NCBI RefSeq assembly: GCF_025244705.1
Contig: NZ_CP104207.1
Coordinates: 2,294,001-2,358,000, forward strand
Length of the DNA: 64,000 bases
Reading direction: 5' to 3'
DNA from: Sphingopyxis sp. PET50
Lineage (GTDB): Bacteria > Pseudomonadota > Alphaproteobacteria > Sphingomonadales > Sphingomonadaceae
A program made the position numbers and the translations under genes. Numbering within the stretch: position 1 is the stretch's first letter; every line of letters begins with the position of its first letter. Shown in pieces: positions 18,011-26,406 of this stretch. Below the pieces are notes generated by a model. It was given only the letters and a program-made list of their open reading frames with translations. It was not told the DNA's origin and did no database searches.

Positions 18011-18058
18011 CCGCTCAAAGGAGCGGTGGGGGACATCAGTCTGGTCCCTGATGTCCCC
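18011..18058 (+). ncRNA. Candidate small RNA body: two tandem stem-loops
   Basis: First stem CCGCTC-AAAG-GAGCGG (18011-18026), second stem GGGGACATCAG/CTGATGTCCCC (18029-18058, 11 perfect pairs). They follow a sigma-54-like promoter. No T-run follows, so a defined 3' end is not evident. Could instead be a cruciform repeat; no known RNA family recognised. Confidence 0.3.
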
Positions 18059-18182
18059 TGCCCCCACCCGGGAAATCCCCACTTGCCCCCGAAGCAGACG
18101 GGGGGCGGAGCGGCCGACAGGCCCCGCCCCCCGGACGCCTTTCCGTATATCGCGGCTACGCCAGGTTTCTGGCGAAACGCCA

Positions 18183-18305
18183 CGTTGATCTCCCCTCCCT
18201 GCAAGGGAGGGGCTGGGGGTGGGTGGCCGCCGAAGGCGGCGCTCTTCCTTCTTGCTCGCTGCGCTCGCTACCCACCCCTAACCCCTCCCTAAAAGGGAGG
18301 GGAAT
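18183..18305. repeat. Palindromic intergenic repeat, family B copy 3
   Basis: Same orientation as the copy at 15425 and almost identical to it (CTGGGGG for CCGGGGG, CGCTGCG for CGCCGCG). Lies downstream of the rarA stop. Confidence 0.9.
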
Positions 18306-18327
18306 GACTGCTATCCACCCGAAGCCG

Positions 18328-19648
18328 CTATCGTCCCAGCGCCTTGCGCTGCTCGTCCCACCAGGCGATGCGCTCGGCGATGCGTTTTTCGAAGCCGCGG
18401 TCGGTAGGGCGGTAATAGGTCTGCGCTCCCATGCCCTCGGGCCAGTAATCGGCCCCGGAAAAACCGCCCTTCGCGTCATGCTCATATTCATAGCCCGCGC
18501 CATAACCGAGGTCCTTCATCAGCTTCGTCGGGGCGTTGAGGATGTTCAGCCGGCGGCGCGAGGCTCCCGGTGTCGCGCGCCGAGGCAAAGGCGGCTTTCT
18601 GCGCGGCATAGGCCGCGTTCGATTTGGGCGCGGTGGCGAGATAGAGGCACGCCTGCACGATCGCGAGCTCGCCCTCGGGCGAGCCGAGGAACTGGTATGC
18701 GTCCTTCGCCGCAAGGCACTGCACCAGCGCCTGCGGATCGGCAAGGCCGACATCCTCGCTCGCGAAGCGGACGAGGCGGCGCAGCACGTAAAGCGGCTCC
18801 TCCCCCGCGACGAGCATGCGCGCCATATAATAAAGCGCAGCCTGCGGGTCCGACCCGCGCAACGCCTTGTGCAGCGCCGAGATGAGATTGTAGTGGCCGT
18901 CGCGGTCCTTGTCATAGACCGGCATGCGGCGATGGAGGAGCTGTGCGAGCGCCGCGGGATCGAGCGGGTCGGCGATGCCTGCGGCGACCAATGTCTCGAC
19001 CTGGTTGAGCAGGAAGCGCCCGTCGCCGTCGGCGCTGGCGGTCAGCGCCTCGCGTGCCTCCGGCGTGAGCGGCAGCGGCTTGCCGACCTCGGCCTCGGCG
19101 CGGTCGAGCAAGGTGGCCATCGCCGCCTGATCGAGCCGGTGGAGCACGAGCACCTGCGCGCGGCTCAAAAGCGCCGCGTTGAGCGCGAAGCTGGGATTCT
19201 CGGTCGTCGCGCCGACGAGCACCACCGTGCCGCGCTCGACATAGGGAAGGAAACCATCCTGCTGCGCGCGGTTGAAGCGGTGGATCTCGTCCACGAACAG
19301 CAGGGTGCGCTTGCCCGCCGCCGCCATCTTCTCGGCGTCGGCGAAGGCCTTTTTGAGGTCGGCGACGCCGGAGAAGACGGCAGACAGCGGCGCGAAGCGC
19401 ATGTTCACGGCTTCGGCAAGCAGCCGCGCGATCGTCGTCTTGCCGGTGCCCGGCGGCCCCCACAGGATGATCGAGGACAATTGGCCCGCCGCGACCATGC
19501 GCCCGATCGCGCCTTCGGGACCGGTCAGATGATCCTGTCCGACGACGTCAGACAGGCTCTTGGGCCGCAGCCGCTCGGCGAGCGGGGCGCCCGCGGCCGG
19601 CCCGCCGGGCGTCGCCGGGGCTTCGTCGGCGCCGAAGAGATCGGCCAC
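18328..19648 (-). CDS. rarA: Replication-associated recombination protein A, one frameshift
   Basis: AAA+ ATPase of the RarA/MgsA/WRNIP1 family that acts at stalled replication forks with SSB. Features: LAERLRPKSLSDVVGQDHL, Walker A GPPGTGKTT at about residue 63, Walker B LLFVDEIHRFN, sensor 1 GATTENPSF, and the C-terminal MgsA domain (GSDPQAALYYMARML, RFASEDVGLADP). The break is near 18555: after SARDTGSLAPP the frame must shift to read NILNAPTKLMKDLGYG and WPEGMGAQTYYRPTDRG, both conserved in the family. An extra base right after GCCGGC explains it. The start is GTG at 19648, four bases beyond the stop of the upstream glycosyltransferase, so the pair is probably cotranscribed. Around 440 residues, normal length. 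Confidence 0.94.
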
Positions 19649-19652
19649 CGCC

Positions 19653-20807
19653 CTACCCCTTCCGCTGTTTCTGCCGGATCAGCCGCAAATAGGTGTCGGC
19701 GACGGTCTGGTTGATCGCATCCCACTGATAATGGCTGCTCTCGGCGAGCGCCGCCGCGCCGTGGCGCGCGCGCAGCTCGGTGTCCTGGCAATAGTGCTGC
19801 AGATGGTCGGCGAAACCGCTGATCTGCCCCGGCGAGACGAGATAGCCGGTCACGCCATGCTTGACGATGCTGGCGCTGCCCGTGGCGCGCGCCGCGACGA
19901 CGGGCAGTCCGCAGGCCATCGCCTCCAGCGTCACATTGCCGAAGGTTTCGGTGACCGAGGGGTTGAAGAAGATGTCGCAGGACGCCAGTGCGCGCGCGAG
20001 GTCCGCCCCGCCCTGAAAACCGACGAACTTTGCATCGGGCAGGCGCGATTCGAACCAGTCCCCCGCCGGCCCCTCCCCGATCACGACGACTTCATGGCGA
20101 ACCTGGCGGCGCTTGAGCTGGTCGATCGCGTCGGCGAAGACGTCGAGCCCCTTTTCCATCACCAGCTCGGCCGAGGAAGGCGACGACGGGGACATCGTCG
20201 CCGATACCCCAGCTCTGCCGCCAGCGCATGTCGCGGCGGCCCGGATTGAAGATGTCGCGCTCGACTCCCGGGTCCAGATGCCGATATCGTAATTCATCCT
20301 TTGCTCGCGCAGCACCTGCGCAAAGCTTTCGGACGGCGCGATCAGCGCGTCGCACTTGCGGTACAGCTTGCGCAGCCAGGCGACGATGACCGGCTCGACA
20401 AAGGACAGGTTGTAATAGCGGAAATAGGTCTCGAAGCGGGTGTGGACCGAACAGGCGACAGGCAGCTTGCGCCGCCGCGCCCAGGCCGCCGCCTGGCGCG
20501 ACACGCGGTCAGGGCTGGAGATGTGGAGGATGTTCGGCGCGAAGGCGGTGATGTCCTCGCGCACCCGGCTCGAGAAGCTCAGCGGGATGCGGTACTCCGG
20601 GCGGTTCGGAATCGCTATCGACGGCACGCTGACCAGGTCGCCGGTCGGCTCGAAATCGGGGTTGGGAACGGTCGGCGAATAGACGCGCACCGCCGCGCCC
20701 TGGCTGAGCAGATAGCCGACAAGCCGGTTGAGCGCCTTGTTGGCGCCATCGACGGTCATGTTGTAATTGCCGCTGAACAGCGCGATGCGAAGATCGGAAA
20801 CGTCCAT
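19653..20807 (-). CDS. GT4-family glycosyltransferase, two frameshifts
   Basis: GT-B retaining glycosyltransferase of the GT4 group, similar to GDP-mannose-dependent mannosyltransferases and sugar transferases for membrane lipids. N-terminal domain: LRIALFSGNYNMTVDGAN (Gly-rich donor loop), later HISSPDRVSRQAA and CSVHTRFETYFRYY. C-terminal domain: VVIGEGPAGDWFES, FVGFQGGADLARALASCDIF, and NPSVTETFGNVTLEAMACGLPVV, the E-x7-E donor-binding motif. Two shifts enclose a short out-of-frame stretch. One near 20270 is in a CCCGGG run. The other, at 20165-20171 (GCTCGGC), reads VAFLGRLVMEKGLD once GCCGGC is restored. Start at ATG 20807. Acceptor unknown. Confidence 0.88.
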   Translation of the reverse strand: MDVSDLRIALFSGNYNMTVDGANKALNRLVGYLLSQGAAVRVYSPTVPNPDFEPTGDLVSVPSIAIPNRPEYRIPLSFSSRVREDITAFAPNILHISSPDRVSRQAAAWARRRKLPVACSVHTRFETYFRYYNLSFVEPVIVAWLRKLYRKCDALIAPSESFAQVLREQRMNYDIGIWTRESSATSSIRAAATCAGGRAGVSATMSPSSPSSAELVMEKGLDVFADAIDQLKRRQVRHEVVVIGEGPAGDWFESRLPDAKFVGFQGGADLARALASCDIFFNPSVTETFGNVTLEAMACGLPVVAARATGSASIVKHGVTGYLVSPGQISGFADHLQHYCQDTELRARHGAAALAESSHYQWDAINQTVADTYLRLIRQKQRKG

Positions 20808-20848
20808 CCGGCCCCCGCTAAACCGCCCGGACACCAAAGGCAATGTTG

Positions 20849-21785
20849 CTAGTCGCCGGTCTCCGACGGCGCTTCCAGCTCCACCACGACGGGCGGATGG
20901 AGGCGCAGGCGATGGACGCGGCGCTCGTCGGCCTCGGTCACCTCGATGCGCCACCCGCTGGGATGGAGCAGGATTTCGCCGACTTCCGGGACGTGCCCCG
21001 CGAGCACCACGGACAGGCCGCCCAGCGTGTCGACATCCTCCTCGACCTCGGCGAGCCGCGGGTCGATCGCTTCACCGATATCGTCGAGTTCGGCGCGCGC
21101 ATCGGCTTCCCAGCAGCCATCGGCGCCGGGGATGAACAGTTCGACCGGTTCGTCGTCATGCTCGTCCTCGACCTCGCCGACGATCTCCTCGACCAGATCC
21201 TCGAAGGTCACCAGGCCCTCGGTTCCCGAATATTCGTCGATCACGATCGCCAGATGCGTGCGCTTGGCGCGCATGTCGGCGAGCAGGTCGAGCGCGTCCA
21301 TCGATTGCGGGACATAGAGCGGCTGGCGGATCAGGTCGATGAGCGGCGGCGGGTCGCGCTTTTCGGCAAGCACCGCGAACACATCCTTGACGTGGATCAT
21401 GCCGACGACCTCGTCGAGCGTTTCGCGATAGACCGGCAGGCGGCTGTGCCCCGCCTCGGCAAAGGCCGCGACGAGTTCGTCGAAGCTGGCGCTTTCCGGA
21501 ATGGCGATGATCTCGCCGCGCGGTACCGCGACATCGTCGACCGTCTGCTCGCCGAAGTGGAGGAGGTTGCGCACCATCTTGCGCTCGATGGGGGACAGGT
21601 CGCCGACGACGCTGCTGCCGCGCCGCTCCTCGGCTTCCTCCTCGGCCTCGTCGATGACCTCTTCGATCTGCTCGCGCAGCGAGGGTTCCTTGTCGCCCCC
21701 GAACAGCAATGTCTTGAGGCTTAGCCAGCAGGCCGGTTCTACTGTCCTCTTCCGATCGGTTCGAAGACCCCTGATCGTCGGGCAT
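20849..21785 (-). CDS. corC: CorC/HlyC-type CBS-domain protein, one frameshift
   Basis: Cytoplasmic CBS-pair protein with a C-terminal CorC_HlyC domain, the family linked to magnesium/cobalt efflux and often called a hemolysin C homologue. Features: acidic start (EQIEEVIDEAEEEAEERRG), CBS pair (VAVPRGEIIAIP, GHSRLPVYRETLDEVVGMIHVKD, HLAIVIDEYSGTEGLVTFED) and a C-terminal beta domain (VDTLGGLSVVLAGHVPEVGE). The true start is ATG 21785; the frame breaks at 21719-21725 (plus strand GCTTAGC). With GCCGGC it reads RTGLLAGLKTLLFGGDKEP. It sits 18 bases after ybeY, the common alphaproteobacterial order. The C-terminal domain is believed to modulate transport by partner membrane proteins. Confidence 0.9.
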
Positions 21786-21803
21786 AGGTGTGGCTTTTCC
21801 CTG

Positions 21804-22310
21804 TTAATCCTGATCCGCATATGGATTGGCGAGGCCCAGCGATGCAAGCGCTTTCACTTCGAGCGCCTCCATCGCGCCCGCACTCGCATCGTCCATATGG
21901 TCATATCCGACCAGATGGAGCGTGCCGTGGACGATCAGGTGCATGGCATGGTCGACCAGCGCAATCCCTTTCTCCTCGGCCTCGCGCGTGCAGGTTTCGC
22001 GCGCCAGCACGATATCGCCGAGCAATATTTCGCCGTCGTCGCTGTTTGCCAGGCTTTCGAGCAGATCCTCCTGCACCTGCGGAAAGGACAGGACATTGGT
22101 GGGCTTGTCCTTGCCGCGGAAGTCGCGATTGAGCCGATGCACCTCGGCATCGTCGGTCAGCCGCACCGCGACCTCGACGAGCGGCGCGGCATCGGCAAGG
22201 CCGGCATAAGGTGTCAGCACCAGCGCGGCGGCAACCGCTTCGGTCGCACGCGCCTCCCAGTCGAAAGCGTCGGGCCAGGGAGTCGCAGCGTTGGTTTCGA
22301 CGCTCAGCAT
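21804..22310 (-). CDS. ybeY: Endoribonuclease YbeY, rRNA maturation factor
   Basis: Zinc-dependent endoribonuclease required for 16S rRNA 3' maturation and ribosome quality control. 168 residues with the diagnostic HGTLHLVGYDH (H-x3-H-x5-H) near residues 128-138, NRDFRGKDKPTNVLSFP at about 80-97, and GDIVLARET. The start at ATG 22310 gives a normal N-terminus. In most alphaproteobacteria ybeY directly follows phoH. Here the nearest phoH end is at 32653, about 10.3 kb upstream on the same strand, with the accessory block in between. No frameshift. Confidence 0.97.
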   Translation of the reverse strand: MLSVETNAATPWPDAFDWEARATEAVAAALVLTPYAGLADAAPLVEVAVRLTDDAEVHRLNRDFRGKDKPTNVLSFPQVQEDLLESLANSDDGEILLGDIVLARETCTREAEEKGIALVDHAMHLIVHGTLHLVGYDHMDDASAGAMEALEVKALASLGLANPYADQD

Positions 22311-22600
22311 GGCACGAGCCTCAATTGGAATAGCCCCGAAAACCGCGGAACTTCACACCGAAATTGCCGTTTCCGCAGCTTCACAAGCGCGGCAGTCCGA
22401 GAAGGGTTGAGGCAGATCATCCCGGCCACGCTATCGCGGCGAAATATCATAGGACAGCGGATTTTTCAGGCGCGAGCAGGAAATCGGGACCGGTGGTGCG
22501 GCGCGCCAGAGCCGACAAGCCTTGTTCCTTGCCGTCAAATCCAGTTAGGATGCGTGATCGAAGCCATCCTTCTTTCCCAACCCCGGGGGCGTTCGAAGCG

Positions 22601-23081
22601 ATGAAGCAAACAATCGGCACCATATTCGGCATCGCCGTCGCGTCGGCGGGACCCGTCGGCGCGGAGCGAACGAAATTCTGTGCGGAGGTGGCGGAAGTCG
22701 TCGCTGCACGCTGGCGAAGCGAAACCATTCGCCTCCTTCCCCCCACCGACCGGCCGTGACGGACGTCAGATGTTCGGCTTCGGTGCATGCGGACACGAGA
22801 TTGCGCCGGACGGCATCCCCAGATTTCATTGCTGGGGTCATAGTCCGGCGCCGCAGCCCTGGAACGGCCCAGAAGAGCTGGCGTCGATGATCGAAACATG
22901 TCTGCCCGGATCGGTCCGGACCGACAGCGGGTTCCAGCAGGTGCAACCGCGCGAGGGATATCGTGTCCCCGAGCGAGGCTATTGGACCATATATGTCGAC
23001 GCCGGGAGGCTGCGTTTCGAAATCGATATGCGCTCGACGTCGCGAACGACCGATTTGAGGCTGTCCGCCTATAATCGTTGA
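22601..23081 (+). CDS. Small exported protein of unknown function, one frameshift
   Basis: Start ATG 22601. A signal-peptide-like N-terminus (MKQTIGTIFGIAVASAGPVGA) with a short hydrophobic core is followed by a mature part of about 135 residues rich in Arg, Gly and Trp. The frame breaks in the C6 run at about 22738-22745. The continuing frame reads PTGRDGRQMFGFGACGHEIAPD, then WGHSPAPQPWNGPEELASM and ends TTDLRLSAYNR. Three cysteines (GACGHE, FHCWGH, ETCLPG) might form disulphides outside the cytoplasm. I do not recognise a family. Convergent with the ECF41 gene. First gene of the accessory block. Reality is supported by the signal peptide and continued open frame; moderately sure. Confidence 0.5.
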
Positions 23082-23089
23082 CGCACGCG

Positions 23090-23957
23090 TCAATGCATGT
23101 GCCGCAGCTTGTCCGGATTGCGCATCACGTAGATGCCGACGATCTTGCCGTCCTCGATCTCCAGCGCCGTGGTCTGCAATTCCCCGTCGGCCTCGCGCGT
23201 GACGAAGCCCGGCAGGCCGTTGATCGTGCCGGTGTGGACCAGGGTCGAGCCATATTTCCCGAACAGCACGGCGAGGCTGCGGTGAAGTTTCAGCACGACG
23301 GCATGGCCGAGCACCGGCTCCATCGCCGCGGGACGCTTGCCCCCGCCGTCGGACCACATGCCGACATCGGCGGCGAGCAGCGCACCGAGCGCGCCCATAT
23401 CGCCGCTGCGCGAGGCAGCGAAAAAGGCATTGGCGATCTCGACCCCCTGTTGCTTTTCCAGCTTGTAACGCGGGCGGGCGTCGCGAACGTGGGTGCGCGC
23501 GCGCGCCGCAAGCTGGCGCGCCGCGGCGGGATCGCGGTCGATCGTCTTCGCGACCTCCTCGAACCCGACCCCGAACACATCGTGGAGCAGGAAGGCGGCG
23601 CGTTCGAGCGGCGACAATCGTTCGAGCGCGAGCATCAGCGGCAGGGTGACGTCGTCGGCTTCCTCCTCCTCGACCAGCGGGTCGGGAAGCCAGGGGCCGA
23701 TATAGGTCTCGCGCCGGTTCTTCGCCGACTTGATCTGGTCGAGGCAGAGCCGCGTGACGGTGCGCCGCAGGAAGGCGGCGGGCTCTTGCACCGCGCCGCG
23801 GTCGGTGCCGAGCCAGCGGAGGAAAGCATCCTGCACCACATCCTCGGCATCGGCGACCGAACCGAGCATGCGATAGGCGACGCGGGTCAGGAGCGGACGC
23901 AGCGGGTCGAAACCGGCCGCCGCGTCGCCGGCTGCCGGGGATGCCCCCGCCGGGCAT
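23090..23957 (-). CDS. ECF41-type RNA polymerase sigma factor, one frameshift
   Basis: Extracytoplasmic-function sigma factor with a C-terminal SnoaL-like extension. Region 2 is VAYRMLGSVADAEDVVQDAFLRWL, region 4 is ALERLSPLERAAFLLHDVFGVGFEEVAKTI. The extension carries DGGGK and ends MRNPDKLRHMH, the two motifs that mark group ECF41, in which the extension controls activity in place of an anti-sigma factor. The start is ATG 23957, overlapping the stop of the carboxymuconolactone decarboxylase-like gene (TGATG). A frame break in the G5 run just after the start (about 23945) is a homopolymer error; correction gives MPGGASPAAGDAAAGFDPLRPLL. ECF41 factors are typically encoded next to such a gene and drive it. 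Confidence 0.92.
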
Positions 23958-24412
23958 CAGGCCGCCTTCGCCGCAGGCATGTCGTACCAGAGGTCGAAGC
24001 CGACCGCGATGCGGTTCCAGCCGTTGATGACGTTGATCATCAGCGTGAGCTTCACCTGTTCCTCCGGCGTGAACTGCGCCTCCAGCTCATCCTTGACGGC
24101 CTTTTGTGTGTGGCCTTGCGCGACGGTGGTCAAGGCGTCGGTCCAGGCCAGCGCAGCCCGCTCGCGCGGCGTATAGACGGGGGCTTCGTGCCAGGCCGCC
24201 AGCAAATAGATGCGCTGCTCGGTCTCGCCCTTCGCGCGCGCTTCGGTGGTGTGCATGTTGATGCAGTTCGCACAGCCGTTCAGGATCGAGGCGCGGATCT
24301 TCACCAGTTCGATCAGGCTGGGCTCCAGGCTGTCCTGTACGGCCAGCGAGAGCCCCATCCACTGCTTCATCAGTGCCGACGCGGCAGCGAAGGGGTCGGT
24401 TACCTTGGTCAT
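23957..24412 (-). CDS. Carboxymuconolactone decarboxylase / AhpD-like protein
   Basis: 151-residue alkylhydroperoxidase D-like protein of the CMD family. LVKIRASILNGCANCINMHTTEA carries the CxxC pair near residues 54-57 plus a downstream His, the disulphide-redox centre of this family; AALAWTDALTTVAQGH follows. The start is ATG 24412, preceded by AAAGGAG at good spacing; longer frames lack a site. It is coupled to the ECF41 sigma factor. Partners of ECF41 factors are usually oxidoreductases or CMD proteins of unknown substrate and probably act in peroxide or thiol stress. A palindromic repeat (24496-24618) lies just upstream. Confidence 0.92.
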   Translation of the reverse strand: MTKVTDPFAAASALMKQWMGLSLAVQDSLEPSLIELVKIRASILNGCANCINMHTTEARAKGETEQRIYLLAAWHEAPVYTPRERAALAWTDALTTVAQGHTQKAVKDELEAQFTPEEQVKLTLMINVINGWNRIAVGFDLWYDMPAAKAA

Positions 24413-24495
24413 CGTCAGTCTCCTTTGCTCGGGTTGTGCTGTTTTGACGAGACAGGACGCCGGAATGTGACATGGGGCGAACATTTCTTTCAACC

Positions 24496-24618
24496 CGTCA
24501 TTGCGAGCCCTTCAGCTGCCTTGCAGGCGCTCGGGATAAACTTCCGCTTCGCGGAAGCGAAGCAATCCAGAGCCCGCGTAAACCGCCCCGGATTGCTTCG
24601 CTTCGCTCGCAATGACGG
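24496..24618. repeat. Palindromic intergenic repeat, family A copy 2
   Basis: Arms CCGTCATTGCGAGC...CGAAGCAATCCAG and GGATTGCTTCGCTTCGCTCGCAATGACGG, with an inner CTTCCGCTTCGCGGAAG hairpin and the shared GTAAACCGCCC loop. Longer version of 1940-2016. Lies between the divergent CMD and DoxX genes. Confidence 0.88.
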
Positions 24619-24679
24619 CTTGATAATAATGGGCCGGATCGTAGCATCGCCTCGTCATTCACCAAGCGAGGGGGCAGGC

Positions 24680-25063
24680 ATGATGAAATTTCTCGATGGC
24701 TACAGCGAACAGGCCTATGCGCTGCTGCGCATCGTCGCCAACCTGTTGTTCCTGGCGCATGGCGTGCAGAAATTCCTGAACTTTCCCGTGCCTTTCCCCT
24801 ATCCGCTGAACCCGATGCTGATCGCCGCGGGCGCGATCGAGCTGATCGCCGGCACGATGATCGTCATCGGCGCCCTGACCCGCCCCGCCGCCTTCATCGC
24901 CAGCGGCATGTCGGCGGTCGGCTATTGGGTCGCGCACGGCACCCAGGGTCCTTTCCCGATCGCCAACAACGGCGAGACGATCGCGCTTTATTGCTTCCTG
25001 TTCCTGTACATCGCGACGCGCGGCGCAGGGATATGGAGCGCCGATGGGGCGATGAAGAAATAG
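24680..25063 (+). CDS. DoxX family membrane protein
   Basis: 127 residues, four transmembrane helices: AYALLRIVANLLFLAHGVQK, PMLIAAGAIELIAGTMIVIG, AAFIASGMSAVGYWVAHG and TIALYCFLFLYIATRG. The sequence RIVANLLFLAHGVQKF is the typical first helix of DoxX/SURF4-like proteins. The biochemical role of the family is unclear, with thiol-stress complexes reported in some actinobacteria. Start ATG 24680 (or the in-frame ATG three bases later); GAGGGGGCAGGC upstream holds the ribosome site. Single gene, divergent from the CMD/ECF41 pair across repeat A copy 2. No frameshift. Confidence 0.92.
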   Translation: MMKFLDGYSEQAYALLRIVANLLFLAHGVQKFLNFPVPFPYPLNPMLIAAGAIELIAGTMIVIGALTRPAAFIASGMSAVGYWVAHGTQGPFPIANNGETIALYCFLFLYIATRGAGIWSADGAMKK

Positions 25064-25156
25064 GCCCTGTGTACGGCGTCCACCGCGGCCACCGCCTTGC
25101 GCCGAGGCGCACGTACTGACAGGTATCGGGCGGGAGCTGACGTTGGAATAGATCAG

Positions 25157-25282
25157 GCCCTCCCCTTCAGGGGAGGGCAGCGAGACTTACGAACTTGTTC
25201 GTTAGTCGCAGCGGGTGGGGTCCATCGGCCTTGCGCAAGGCCGATGGACCCCACCCCAACCCCTCCCCTGAAGGGGAGGGGC
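25157..25282. repeat. Palindromic intergenic repeat, family C
   Basis: CCCTCCCCTTCAGGGGAGGG, then an ACGAACTTGTTCGT hairpin, GGTGGGGTCCATCGGCCTTG-CGCAAGGCCGATGGACCCCACC and CCCCTCCCCTGAAGGGGAGGGG. Built like family B (outer GGGAGGG palindromes, inner palindrome) but different in detail. One copy here. Confidence 0.82.
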
Positions 25283-25342
25283 TTTATGACCGCTTCCCAC
25301 CCCGAAACCGCCACCGGCCGAAGCATCGACCATCGCCACAAC

Positions 25343-25374
25343 AAAAATGGGGCGGCCCCTTGTGGAACCGCCCC
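25343..25374 (-). terminator. Terminator of the heme receptor/DUF6607 unit
   Basis: GGGGCGG/CCGCCCC stem with 12-base loop; on the minus strand followed by ATTTTTG. Lies 33 bases after the DUF6607 stop. Confidence 0.85.
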
Positions 25375-25406
25375 TGTAAGTTGCGGGCTTCACATGGTGA
25401 AGGTCG

Positions 25407-26385
25407 TCAGAGCTTGCGCGTGTTGGTCTCGATCAGCTTCTTCGCCTCGGCGATCGCTTTCTCGGTCGTCAGCTTCTTGGTCTGGATTTCGTCGGCCATT
25501 TGGAGCAGGCGGCCGCTGATGACGGTGCCGGTCTGCGCCTCTTCCTCGATCGCGATGCCGCCCTTGGTCGTCGCGACGCGGTCCCATTCGGCGCGGACGG
25601 CGGCCCAATAATCCTTCGTGGCGGCCCAATAATCGTCGGCCGCCTTCACGTCATACTGGTCGTATCGGATATAGGTGTTGAGGACATATTCCTGGACGAT
25701 GGGCACCAGCTTGCCGTCCTTGATCCCCATTTTCGTATTGTCTTGCCAATGGACCCAGCCGTCGGGCGAGGGCTGGTGGCGGTTGATCGAATAATAGCGG
25801 TCGTAGACGGGATTGCGTACCGCATCGCGGCGCGCGAGCGGGCGCCAGGTCCAGTTGGAGCGCCAGCGGCGGATGCCCGCCTGCGTCTCGAACTGCCCCC
25901 AGCCGGCGTACCTCGGGGAATCGTCGACCTGATAGACGGTCTGCGACCAGCGGCCGGTGCGCATCTTTTCGGGTACGTCTTCCCACGTCCATGTGTTGCG
26001 ATCCGAATAGACCAGCACCTTGGCTAAGCTCATATTCCCAGTCCTGCCGCCAATGCTTGATGATCATGCTGTTGTCGTCGTCGCCGGTGATGACGAGCAT
26101 GTGCTGCAGCACGATCTTGCGCCCCGTATCCTCGATCACGCGGACGACCTCGTTGCCGCCCGAACGCTTGGGTTCGAGCACCTCGTAATCGGGGTCCCAG
26201 CGCGTCGATTCCTGCATGTTGAAGCTGACGCGGTAATTGCCCGCCATCGCGAGGATGTCGGCGCGGTCCTGTTCGAAATTGGCCGCCGCGGCCTCGGCGG
26301 CGATCGGCGGGTGAGCATGCGCCACGACGGGTAGCGCCACGCCGAGCAGCAACAGGCCGACGGCGATCTGGCGATAGGTCTTCAT
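25407..26385 (-). CDS. DUF6607 family exported protein, one frameshift
   Basis: About 325 residues with a signal peptide (QIAVGLLLLGVALPVVAHAH). Conserved-looking segments are AMAGNYRVSFNMQES, MLVITGDDDNSMIIKHWRQDWEYE and LVYSDRNTWTWEDV. The break is at 26023-26029, where the plus strand reads GCTAAGC. GCCGGC joins the parts as DWEYEPAKVLVYSDRNTW, an uninterrupted family motif. It follows the heme-type TonB receptor by 21 bases on the same strand and shares its terminator, so it is probably a periplasmic or outer-membrane helper in the same uptake function. The family assignment is from recalled motifs. Ends in a long helical, Lys/Glu-rich tail. Confidence 0.82.
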
Positions 26386-26406
26386 CGGTGCAGTCCTTTT
26401 TCCGGT

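Larger units (their letters stand above)
17812..18327. other. Intergenic region with promoter-like site, stem-loops and repeat
   Basis: 515 bases without a credible gene. Contains a sigma-54-like promoter at 17970-17986, two perfect stem-loops (18011-18026 and 18029-18058), a GC-rich hairpin around 18098-18133 and repeat B copy 3. The long plus-strand frame across it is rejected because it runs through the repeat. Confidence 0.6.

Noticed and set aside
17888..18292. 134-codon frame as a gene
   Set aside because: It runs through stem-loops and the family B repeat, has no ribosome site and no family likeness.
9471..18305. CRISPR-like repeats
   Set aside because: Three copies are kilobases apart, inverted, with inner palindromes and no spacers or cas genes.
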